64,000 bases of DNA. Origin: Mycteria americana (taxonomy: Eukaryota; Chordata; Aves; Ciconiiformes; Ciconiidae). Every line of letters begins with the position of its first letter. Within the stretch, counting starts at the first letter, position 1. A model generated the notes under the pieces. It had not been told where the DNA came from. It did no database searches and worked only from the letters and a program-made list of their open reading frames with translations. This document shows positions 47,461-58,611 of the stretch, piece by piece. The position numbers and the translations under genes were made by a program. The stretch is from contig NC_134368.1 in assembly GCF_035582795.1 (NCBI RefSeq), positions 38,741,501-38,805,500 of the forward strand, read 5' to 3'.

Positions 47461-50400
47461 TCCATGTCTGTCTTTAAAGTGAGAAAGTTTTTACTTTCAG
47501 TATAATGGAAAAAAATTCTGAGGTCTAAAGGAGGAAGAAATTTCTAAAAAGGTTCCAGCAAGGTTGAGGCTTTCACATTTGGGAGATGTTGGCATCCATT
47601 TTACATATCTGTCAACCAGATTCAAAGCTAAATTTAAGAAGCATATACAATGTCCTAGTCTTCCATGAATATTTATTTACTGAAGCAAAGCTGAGCTCTT
47701 CCAGCTGTACAGCCGTTGTCATCTTTGTGAAGGAATCCTGTCTGAATTTTCCTCTTCATTGTAAGTAAAAACCTCTCTCCCTACAGGGGAAGAGGACACA
47801 ATCTAATAATTTCAGTAATACTGCTTTTCATGAATCTTTTCTGTGAGAGAGAATAAGCAAGCCCTAAATATCTAAAACTACATTATTTAACCTTCTGACA
47901 GCACTTCTTTCAACAGCAGACAATTGCCTGCCAGTCAACTTCTAGTAAGAAACCCAAGATTATTCACATACACAAAGGCAAACCCTTACTTTACAATCAG
48001 AATTTTACCATTTTATTAGGGGAAATTAAAGCAAAATAGATTTGTGTAAATTAATTTTATATTCTACTAGTAACTTGGAAATCTCCATGAGGCCTTGAAC
48101 AACTCTAGATCAGATAAGAAAAGAAGATTATCTGAACCACAGAGGGAAATCACATATTTTAAGAGACTCAGCTTTAATCAGCTAATTCAAAGTTAGATTT
48201 TATTAAACCTTGTTATTTTTTTCAGATCAAATAAGCTTAACAAGGAGAAAAGAGCTATTCCATTTAATGTCTGAGTAGACAGTGTAACAGCAAAAGAAGC
48301 AGAATAATTCGACAGATTGTAAAAACTGTGTATTTCAAAGAATGCTTTCAATATCGCCAGTGAATAGCTTAGAATTAATCATTAAATTTTTTTAACCAAT
48401 TCAGAGGTATTCTTTTCCTCTAAATGTTCATAACATACTAACTCTGAAGTACCAGAAAAAACTAAACTGTTTTCCAATGTGACTGTGACTTGTGGTTGAT
48501 TTAGCTGTTTAAGAAGGTGGAAACTCCGAAGGTTTTCCTGCAGTTAGGAGGTTTCCAATGCTTTTTTCCCCCCACACGGATTCTCCAATGTCTAACTGGG
48601 ATTGATCTCCTGTTGCCTGTTTTCTCTCTAACGGGGCACTCAGAGGTTATATGTGTTCTCTTTTCCTGGAGCTTGTAAGAACATAATTATTTTTGAGACC
48701 TCTAGCCCCTGTTAAATTTAGTTGAAGCACTCGTGTTTCAAAGTTACTGAGGAGGTGGGAGAGAAGCAGATGGAAATGCACACGCGCATAATGTGACTGC
48801 AAGACTTTGTGTCCACAGAAAATCAGTTGAAAATCAGTTGAAAACATTAAACAAATATATAGTACCACTGCCCATTTTTAGATTGATAGAATTCAGTTAT
48901 ATCAAAAAAGGCATAAAATCATATTTAAAAAAGGCAAATAGAACTCTGTTGACTGCTGACAACTCCCCTTATGGAAGAAGAATTCTGCTGATCTGGAGCT
49001 GGCACACCCTGCCCGCTCACCCCCATCTTCCTGGGATCACATACAGCACGTCAGGCGTTTCTTGGCAGGGTATTCTGATAAATCCTGAACAGCCTAACCT
49101 TTTGGAGCACTGCCAGGCAAACATGTACTGAAATAGCCTCTTTCTAACCTGTTTCCAGAAATCACAAGAACATTGCAAAGCCAACCAGGGAATCTGGCTC
49201 CATGTGTTTAAGTAACCAGGTTTTGGTTGCCGTATTACCCTGAACAGCAGAACTCTACCCTGAACGCCGAGAGATACATAACACCAATATAATCCAGACT
49301 CATTTTCATTTTGGATTCATTACTTTTTAGTTAAAAGAACTGAGACTCCTTTTAACATTTAATATATTTTAGTACTGCACTTTAAGAGTATTTGATTTAA
49401 AAATATTTTGATAGTTTATTTTTTAAAAGTGATCTCATTAAATATCATATAATATTAAATCTAAGATAATTAGTTTTCAGTCAGTCCTTATACATTATCT
49501 AGACAGGTCTAGCTAGAGGAGGATTTAAGATTACCATTTTCTTCTACTATATACTTTACACCATGTCTTTCTATTGATGTGAACAGTTCATTGCAAAAAA
49601 ATTTCTGGTTATCTAAGAACTCATCTCCTCACTTTCACGGTGTTTATGCAAGATAATAAAATAGAGGCTTCAGTAATAATTTTGTACCTGATCCCTTCCA
49701 TACTGTAGTATTGCTAATAGTAATTTCAGTTGCTGCTGAAAATCTAGTTTACAAGATATGATTTGGGAGTGTACTGTTAATAGTGTTTAAGAGAGTGCCA
49801 GTATCTAGTAACAAATTGTTATGATTAATGCAAAATAAAGTTAAAAGAACAATAACACTCCAAAATTTTGATTCAAACAAGCAAACATGCAAAATTACAA
49901 AGAATCTGTATAAGTGAAATGAGAAACGGAAGCTGTTCCCTTCTTTTTTTCAAGTTTTCTTCCATTCTGTCTGTTTCTAATATAAAAACAAAATGATAGA
50001 ATATATAATTTCTCTTTTCCATGTTGGTCCATCTTTTATTTACCATGCATTATAGTAGACAAATCATCATTTATTTTCTCATTGAACTCCCATCCATAAC
50101 AATAATTTAAAACCAGCTAATAAACATTATGGTTTGTTAGAACTGCTACCGATTAAATCTTAAGTGTCTAAAACATACAAATATAAACAGAATGTAATTA
50201 GGGCTATTTAAAGAATCCATTTTTAACTTAGATTAACCATACTTTCCATTTGCTAGGGATAAACACTCATAAATGAAACCCATTGCTGAACAAGAAGCAA
50301 TTACTTCAGTTTAAAATATTAATACATACTGCCTTTTAAAAAGCCGAGCAAAATCATTTATGTAGTGTACAATACAATCTCAATTCATACTGAGAATGAA

Positions 50401-51009
50401 AATGGGATGGCATTCTGAATCCTAAGCGAGCTGCAATCATCTTTGAGGTACAGTTTGTTCTTATCCATTTATAAGTCCATTAAACTATTTTCTCCAATTA
50501 GTATTGCTCTCAAAATAATTATTATAAAATACATATACATGTTTTTTGTATTTTTAAGCTAATAAAACCCCCCAACTTTGTCGACTAGCTCTTTTGCAAC
50601 AGCCCTTCTCAGTAATACCCAAGACATGCTAGTAATGCAAACTAATTACAGATATACAGCACACTAAATCTAGACTGGATAGACTCTCAAGCTTATCCCC
50701 AGATTGCAGGTCTAGAAATGTACACATACATACATATGCATATACATATGCACCAGGGACAACAGGTATATGTTGGATTATAATAACTATCTGATTATGA
50801 AACACTTCCAAGTTCTAGAGATAGTTGACTTCAGGAAAATGATTTATATTTTGATGCTACGATTTTCTTCTGCTTAGACTATTACTTGTTTCTTTCGAAA
50901 CGTGTTATAAATTGCATTTAAAGGTGTAATTTTGACCTAAATCATACAAAGTCTTATTTCTTCACGCTGATGCACTGAGAAAGCATTAAGTGTTTTGCTT
51001 TCTCTACAG
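47461..51009. other. Non-coding AT-rich stretch
   Basis: No gene was identified. A slightly GC-richer patch at about 48950-49280 with several CpGs has a 112-codon + frame (48793-49131) that shows no domain. A tandem GAAAATCAGTT pair lies near 48828-48850. The 50.1-50.5 kb part has an even, complex texture, but nothing specific is supported. Confidence 0.4.
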
Positions 51010-51150
51010 CTGCACAAGACCCCTTCACCAGAAAGGGCAAAACCATGGAGCCAATGTGCTGTAAACCTGTCTTTTATTAGCAATCGTTGCTGTGTCAAGG
51101 TTGGGGCCTTCCCTCCTTAAGCCTCAGGACAATAAAAACTGTATTTTCAA
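51010..51150 (+). other. Candidate terminal exon with stop codon and poly(A) signal
   Basis: A strong acceptor (TGTTTTGCTTTCTCTACAG, ending 51009) is followed by an open frame of 36 codons beginning CTG CAC AAG. It ends in TAA at about 51118, with AATAAA at 51131-51136, 13 nt past the stop. This is the order of a compact last exon. A GTAAGAG donor-like site at about 51155 offers a rival reading as an internal exon. The short peptide, with two adjacent Cys residues, is not recognised. It lies 1.1 kb upstream of the CpG island, so it would belong to another transcript. Confidence 0.25.
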
Positions 51151-51419
51151 AAAGGTAAGAGTAAGATTATTGATATTTTAAACCAGATTTTTTGCTTATT
51201 CCTCCTTATAGGCTCTCACTTCAGAGATTACAATTTACCTGGTTACATAGCTCTGAAGTACACTCAAGTGCACAGAAACCGAGCATGGGAATTCCTCCCT
51301 CATAATTTACAAAGTCATGATCTACTGTTTTAATACTTTTACCAATCCCTCACTCTAAGAAACCACAATTATAACTGATGTAAGAAGTTTAACAAATTAT
51401 TTTTCTATTCTCTTTGGAG

Positions 51420-51740
51420 TGGTATTTTTATGTTTATATTTAAGTGTATGTTAAAGGCAATTAGCAATCGAGCAAAGTGAATAATTAATTATGTGCAATT
51501 AGCGTGGAACTGTAGACAAATAGTACCATATTACTGGCAAATTTTAACGATGTGATAAATTATGGCAATTATAGGCAAAGTAATAACGATTTTCAATCAA
51601 ACAATATAAATGAGAATATGTTCTGTATTCACAACAATCAAAGTTCAATCTGTTCGTCTGTGTTTAAACTGGCTGTAATTTGTACACACGCAAATCATTA
51701 TTATGACTCTTTTGATAAAACATGCTTATTTTTAGCTCTA
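51420..51740. promoter_or_regulatory. Homeodomain-site-rich block upstream of the CpG island
   Basis: The block has an unusual density of TAATTA/CAATTAG/ATTAGC-type sites (for example 51459-51500), plus GTAATAACG and AATCAAAG-like motifs. Word structure is complex and there is little homopolymer. It lies 0.4-0.8 kb upstream of the TATA box and may be a proximal enhancer. The call is inferred from motif content only. Confidence 0.28.
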
Positions 51741-52186
51741 CTTCATTTTTTTTTTTTTTTGCATACCTATTAGCATTTCCCTCTGGAAATGCTGGAAGGG
51801 CTTTGAGGATTGTCCTCTGCTCAGCCTTCCTGAGATATTTCAGGACATAACTGAAATGTAACCCATACAAAACCCAGGACATAACCCTGCCTGCCTGCCT
51901 CATGTCTCTGCAGACAGTGTCTCGTACTGAACGACGGGACTGTTGAGAGGAGCCTACAGCTGAAAGGAGCATTTCAGACTCTGCAGTTTATATCCTCCTG
52001 TAGTGGAGCAAGCCTCCTCTCATTACTTATTTCACTTAACATGCCAAGGTCTATACTGCAAAAATTGAACAAATATTCCCTGCAGCTGTCTATTCTGCAT
52101 TGTCAGTAACCTTGGGTAGAAACGCGGCGCAAAGTAATGTAGTCACCAGAGCACAAAGTTTTCCCGGGACTTTGAGCAATCCTATC

Positions 52187-52193
52187 TATAAAA
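52187..52193 (+). promoter_or_regulatory. TATA box
   Basis: TATAAAA followed by G lies at the upstream edge of the CpG island. It predicts transcription start near 52215-52220. The sequence just upstream includes a short kappaB-like GGGACTTTGA near 52167. TATA-like words are common in AT-rich DNA, and the position beside the island is what raises the odds. Confidence 0.42.
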
Positions 52194-52216
52194 GCCCACC
52201 AGGCATGTGAATTATG

Positions 52217-52833
52217 GATAGATAAAGGCAATCTGGTATTTGAAAGTGCAAGCAAGCATCTACGATTTCAGAAGAGCAACGCAAGGAGGCAAATACACTC
52301 CAGCCGAAAAAGAGCTTCGGGCGCAGGGCTCAGTGCCGGCGCAGGAGCGACGCCCGGCTGCGGGGAGCGCAGGAGGGATCCCACCGTGCGCGCACGCTGC
52401 TCTCCCCTCGCTCCGCCGGGAAAACGGCCGCACCTCAACAGCCCGGGGCGGGTCCGGAGCCCTGACGGGCGAGCGGCCGGGCTCGGAGCCTCCCTTCCCT
52501 CCCTGGGGTGCGGCCACGGGGCATCCCGAAACCCGGGACCGCGCCCCGCCAGCAGCTGCGAGAGGCCGCCCCCGGGCTCCCCCCGCCCCCGCCGCCAGGC
52601 CGCGCCCGCCCGCTCGGCCCCGCCCGCCCCTGCCGCCGCCGGGGGCTGGCACCGCCCGTCACCCTGCCCGGGGCGCGGCGGGGGGCAGCCAGCGGGTCCC
52701 CGCAGCCGGGCTGCGCCGCGGCAGCTCTCGGTCGGAGCGAAAAGGCAGTTAGAAGCTCCTCCGCGTTCCGTGAACACGGTAGCCCTACTGCAGCCGCCTT
52801 TTGGCATTTTTTTCCCCTGGTCGATCATGCAAA
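52217..52833 (+). other. Putative first exon of an unidentified gene
   Basis: The segment is bounded by the TATA-predicted start (about 52217) and by a consensus splice donor CAAA|GTAAGTT at 52834, just past the island. If correct it is about 620 nt, mostly GC-rich leader. An ATG lies only seven bases before the donor (52827), so any coding would start right at the splice or in exon 2. No downstream coding exon was found in the 11 kb that remain. Divergent or minus-strand transcription cannot be excluded. The gene is not identifiable from this sequence. Confidence 0.35.
52300..52790. promoter_or_regulatory. CpG island
   Basis: About 490 bp are strongly GC-rich with dense CpGs, including NotI-like and GC-box (Sp1) motifs such as GGGGCGGG near 52444 and CCCCGCCCGCCCC near 52619. 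The rest of the 64 kb has almost none. In birds such an island marks a promoter or first exon in the great majority of cases. The long open frames across it on both strands (up to 186 codons) are expected from base composition and should not be read as proteins. Confidence 0.9.
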
Positions 52834-52839
52834 GTAAGT

Positions 52840-55800
52840 TAAAATACTACTTAAAAACAGTGCCAGGCTGTGTTATAACTGCCCAGCGTTATATATCGGC
52901 ATTATAAAATAACGTATATTTTTCCTAATTTAAAAGGGAACTGTATGTTGTATGGGTATGAGCGTTCAATCTGATGATTCTACTAGTAAAGTCAGTTTAA
53001 GAATACGTAAAGAAAACATACGGATAATTTTCTACATATACAGAGAATTTCCCTTCTTTTGATTTTAATTTCCTGCATTGTATAAAGCATATATAAACCA
53101 TACTTTAGATAATTCCTGAAATATATGTGTAGAACTGCAGTAGTTACTATATCATTTCAGCTACATGATACCTATGAAGCTAGAAAGCTGGGAATACAGC
53201 ATCTTACAGCTTCTTTTATAAATCAAATGCAAGACTTCTACGTTAAATATGGCTGTAAACACAACATGCACAGGACAGACAAGGCATTCAAGCTGCAGCC
53301 GACATTCAGTCTGATTCCTTCCATTAAGAAAACAGGAATTATAGAAATGTGCTCAAAAATACCCCACATTATTTTTTTTAAAATCTTCTATTTTCTTTAT
53401 GACGGGATGAATTTTTACTTACAAATATGATTAAATAAATTACAGGGAATTTGGTTTTTTGTGATTGTACCATCTATATACTTCTGTTCTAGTCTCCACC
53501 TAGGAACTTCTGAACTTCTTGGCTACTTTTAACCAGTTTGACGGAAAGGTAAAGTTTCTCAAAATAAGACACTCCTAAAAGTCTCCTGAAGTCAGACAGC
53601 AAGATAGAAGAAAGAGACCCTGCTCATGCCCTCTCAAGAAGATGTACTGTACTGCACATAGAATCCATAGAGGAGAAATATTGTTGGAAAATCCTTAATC
53701 CAATGTCATGTTTTACGGTTCTGTCCCACTTACAAGGGTGTTCCTAGCAACTCTTTCCTGGGTGTCCAGTGTCTGAAGATGGGTGAGCTCCTGATAAAAC
53801 CTTGATACAAATCAATTACAGTTCAATCATCCATAGGAAACTGGTGTGCAAATCATGGAATTACTTCGCTGAATGCAAGATGTGGCTGCATCTGCATTTT
53901 GAGGTCTGAGTTTACCTACTGGATTAAACTTTTCAAGAGATACAGGGAGAATGAGCAAGTTTGAAGATTGTTAAACTTCTCACATCTGACAGCGTGAGAT
54001 TATTGTGAATAAATCCAAAATGAAACCAGAACATTCTAGAGAGCTGAAATTTCTGCAGGATTCGACCTGGCTGAAAAGGGATTTTGCAGGTCACGATGTC
54101 AGACAGATACTTGCGGTTCATATATATTCCATGTAGGATGCCCAGGTCCTTCAATGTATCTGCAGATTAGGAGACTTTTAGAGATTAAATGTATTTGACT
54201 ATTTACCAGCCACTTTATGCTGACTAAACAAAAATAGCAAGTATAATATATTTAAAGGATATTTAACTTTTTATAGTACAGTTCTACTTTTTAGAGTATT
54301 CTGAAAAAGATTATTTCTGCTACTGCATTCTAAATTTGTACGTAAGTGATTTATATAAGCTTTGAGGCATGAGTGATTTTAACTGAGGTCTATTGTAATG
54401 CCTATTTAAATATCAGCCCTGACTTAAATTTGCTAAATGTACACACACACAGAACTCACCTATCTGAATATACTGAATACATGTTCAGCTTTGTATAGAC
54501 ATAAACCAAAAATCATTGTAGATCTCCGTTTATCAATTTCATTGGTGTTAAATCATAATTATATAAACGCCAGGAAAATAGGCAACTTTTCTGAGCTTTG
54601 GGATCAGTATCCTGAAGTTTCTACTTTGTGTTTATTCTCTTTCCTGTCTCTACACTTCTAAACCATTTCCTCCTTTTCATTAGCTTATTAGGATGCTATC
54701 TGCTGATTTCTAAGAAATTCTTCTGCATGCTTTTGTGTCCTTTGAGTGAAATCCTGGCTTTGTTGAAGATTTTGGACACTGGCTTCAGCAGAACCCTGGT
54801 TTTACCTCATCTGTCTCTCTTTTACAGTCTTCTCTGTCCAGTGAGGTAAATATATTTGTCCAGAATTCTACATTTCTAACCTGCCTGTTCCCTATCTGAA
54901 TATTCTGAAATATTCTCAGAATAAATCTAACATTATTTAATTTTATCCTTATTTCTTCCATGATCTGTGATTCCCCAACTAGTATTTTTCTCTCTCTGCT
55001 TTTGTTGTCTGACTAACTTTTCCCCCTTAGAAAAAGAAGGCTTACCTCTGCCCCACTTATTTCATGAATCATTTTAGTTGCTCTTAAAGCTGTCTAAGCT
55101 TTTCATTCCTAGTGCATTCCCTGATAACATCCTGTCACTTTCTTTCCTCTATGAAATCAGCCTCATAGGAAAATTGTATATCTCTTGTTAGATAAACGAA
55201 GAGCCAGTGCTATGTTACTTGTATCTAGGGCATTTAAACGCTGGCTTTTCTTGGGTTTTGTGCCTGCTGTCCATTGTCAGTGACAGCACTTCCCTGCTTG
55301 CTTTTGTGGCTCTTCCTCATTCTCTCTCACCACTTCTTGGCTGCATCACAGACTTCCACTTTCGGTCCTTGTCATAGCAAATGTTTCACTCTCCACTCCC
55401 CTTTTCTTTCCTGGACAGTTTCTTTGTACTTTTTTTCTGGTAAGATCTGCATACCTCAGTTATTTGCAGCACAGGCTACCTCAGATGCCAGATATTTAAA
55501 AAGCAAAAATATTATATTTTTTTCAGTATATTGCCCCCTTTGTATGCTAAATGCCAGTTTGATTTACCAAGAAATACCCAATTCTAATGTTCCACTCCAA
55601 TAAATCATCTCTCTCTATATTCTTAAAAATATATGAATCAGCAAATTTACATTGTGCAGATTTCTATACATCAGTCTAAAGCAGAAAAATGTATTCATCT
55701 TTAACCATAGCACCAATTGCATCTCTCAGACTTCCTTTTGGAGCCCAGCTGCAGACCGCCAGCTGTTTCACATCCATCAGGCTTCCACAGCCTGAGAACA

Positions 55801-56139
55801 GGCTTTGTGTTTCATCATTTCAGCCAGGAGGCACATCTTTTTTATATAACCTGGCAAATATCACAAGAGGAAAGCTCAGCTACAACAGTGGAGGTCAGCC
55901 AGGGAAAATAGAAAAAACACAGTGGGTGTTTATTTATGTTTACCTCTGCATGGGGATCGAGGCTGCCATCCACCCTACAAGGTACAATCTCCACTGACAC
56001 AGGCTATTGTTTCCTGACATTGTCTGTGAACTCTGCTGAGAAAGGACTAACCTCTGAAAAGCTGGTTTTGTAAACCTACCAGTATTAAACAGAACAATTT
56101 TATTGGACAACTGTTTTTAAGACACTTCTTTGTACTGCA
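52840..56139. other. Probable intron or intergenic DNA, no gene seen
   Basis: The sequence is AT-rich with a long pyrimidine-rich part (about 54600-55450). An 18-nt segment at 54828-54845 is framed by a strong acceptor (CTGTCTCTCTTTTACAG) and a GTAAAT donor. Joined to the ATG at 52827 it would give a stop within eight codons, so coding use is unlikely. A weakly repeat-like stretch lies near 56025-56105. Confidence 0.35.
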
Positions 56140-56419
56140 GGAGATTCATCTCACTCGCTTGGAATTGGATGAACAGAGAGGCTGGGATGAGTACTTGAGG
56201 ACAATGCCACGCTCCACCTCACAGAACAGAGACGCTCCACATCAGTTAAGGACTAACGCAAAAGGGTGAAAAGGAGCCCTGCTCCTTCTCCAGCACCAGA
56301 AAAGCGGGTCAATAGAGAAAGGTGTAAACCAGGTCCAAGCGGGGACCTTTGGATTCTGCGTATGAAGGCGAGCACCACTGACATCAACCTATATGATTCT
56401 GTGATTCTGTGATTCTGTG
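56140..56419 (+). mobile_element. CR1-tailed short element of unidentified body
   Basis: The 3' end carries three perfect copies of ATTCTGTG (56396-56419) after ATATG. This is the 8-bp tail repeat of bird CR1 LINEs and of SINEs that borrow the CR1 tail. The 250 bp upstream are GC-richer than their surroundings and clearly differ in texture, but do not match the CR1 3'UTR as I know it, nor show tRNA-type A and B boxes. The 5' edge is approximate. It could be a diverged CR1 subfamily or a CR1-mobilised SINE. Confidence 0.5.
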
Positions 56420-58597
56420 TGACATACATCAAAGTTGTGGGAGTTAAAAAAAAAGTGGTGTGTCTGTATGGGTTACTTTCATTCTTTCAGTATATATTAT
56501 TTTTGTTATTAACTTTCATGAAATTGTACCATGAATAATCCTGTATGTGTTACTTTCCTCCTAGTTATCACTGCAGTCAATTGCAAATATTATTTTACTC
56601 TTTTAATATTATTTTACTAATTTAACTGGAATACAGCCTTGAAAGTGCAAGCAGTATTCATAAATGCAACATTGAGATTATTAAAGCTAGAGATACGTGA
56701 ACATAGTAAAAGATGAGAAAAATGTATTTGGGTTAATTTGTGAGCTTCTGTTCTGTAAACATAAACTTTGGAAGTCTCTTAAAAACCTCTTGTGTATTCT
56801 CAGAAACATCCTTAACTCATTATAAGCTGAACTGTCACTTTTATTATTGTGTGTATTAGACATTGCTTAAAATTAAAAACATTAATCAGAAAACTGCTGT
56901 CCTAACCAAAGAAAATATTGCCCAGCCTAAAATTCAAATATTAAATTATTTAATTTACAGTGTGTGGGGTTCAGAAGATCTGGATACAGTGTGCAGTGCC
57001 TTTATGTCACTGTATCCATGTGTATATGTATCACAAGCTTTATACTGGAAATAGCAGAATACTAAAATAGAAATGATGCCAAATCTATGTCATGTACTAT
57101 TAAAAAGTGTCTTCAGCACCTTCATGAATGGAGAGTATTTCTGGCCAGAATCCAGAAGCTGTGGGATAAATCTGGGCAGGTGGGTCCAGAAATCCATTCA
57201 CATACAACGGACTTCAGGACCAGGGGCTTCATTCACATGTATAAATAATGCAAAATTATTTTTCTTTGAGAAGGCAGAAAGTCCTTATGGGGACAAATCT
57301 GGTTACAAGACGGTTACAAGACTTAATAAAAATTGTTAATTAAATAAAAACAATGGTATTTCCTTGGGATTACTGCCTGGCTTCTGCAAGTATCTGTGAG
57401 ACAGATAACCACATTCACACAATAATCAGTGATGCATACCTTCAGACATGAATATTCCTCACTGAATATAAAAGGATGTAAACAAACAAAGTCACACTTC
57501 TGTAGCCTTTCTAAAACCTGTTATTGTTTCAACGAAACCTACCATTGCTATAAATCGAATGGCGCTGCATGAAGGGATTGTCAGTCTCAGTTTATTCATC
57601 TTCAAGTAACTGATGGGATTGGGTGCAGAGTTACTTTCGCCTCTTTTAATATCAGATAGGCACTGTCTCATCTTGTCAGACATGATCCAGATAGCAACAG
57701 AATTTAAGGCTAACTATGTCCCTTTTAAAATTTGACTTTTTTTTTTCCTTTTGTAAAAAGATGGTGTATGTATACATGTGTATCTGTCTGTGTCTGTTAA
57801 TTACTCAGTTATGCAAAAAAGAAGTCCTATCCATCTTGAAGACCTCCTGTCTTCCTGATAAGAACTGCATATAGAGACAGTGAAATTAGTCAATAGTTAT
57901 TCCTGGGGGAAAAATCAGGGGGATTTCCTAAAATAATTTGAAGATATTATTTAGAAAATAGAACTCAAATCTACTTTGATATGCATTCTACTTGTTGAAT
58001 AGATAAAGAGAACAGCATAAACAGAACAAGTATAATGGTGACATTTATGTATATTTGTTTATATTTTTCCCCACTTTTCTTTCTGTCTGTAAAATAAAAT
58101 ACTGTTTGAGACTTCAAGTGCATAAGGAATCATCTGAAGTCCTTGTGGCACACAATGTAACAAAGAGTGGAGTAAAACCATGATCGCTGAGAGATATAAA
58201 GACTATAGAAAGATGGGAGACAGAGAAGCAAAAGGATCTTAAAAGGTTTGTATAAGGACTCCAATTACTCTTTTAAGCTTTTGATGTTCAAGCACATGTC
58301 ATTAAACCCTTCATGTTGCTGTCCAGACCTCTCCTACACAAGTAACTTGAAAGAAAGATTCCTATTTTGCAGAAAAGTTTTCCCTTCGTGTTTTATAACT
58401 TCTCTAACCATATTTTTTTCATCCATATTACAGTTACCATGAAGAGCACCAAAACCAAGTTTTGATGTTTAATTTCTCCACAAACATTATCTTTCTGTAT
58501 ACCAACGTATGGCTTCAGAAGTTAATCAGACCTGTCCCTCACAGCTATACTTTTTTTTTCTAACCCACCAGACATTATGTAGTATTACATATAATAA

Positions 58598-58611
58598 TAT
58601 ATATATATATA
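58598..58611. repeat. (AT)n microsatellite in TA-rich region
   Basis: Seven AT units lie within an 85-bp TA-rich stretch that also contains GTGCTATATAAAC and related imperfect palindromes. Confidence 0.8.

Noticed and set aside
52240..52907. Long overlapping open frames (up to 186 codons) on both strands over the CpG island
   Set aside because: All frames are open at once, the products are Pro/Arg/Gly/Ala-rich, and stop codons are rare at this GC content. This is a composition artefact.
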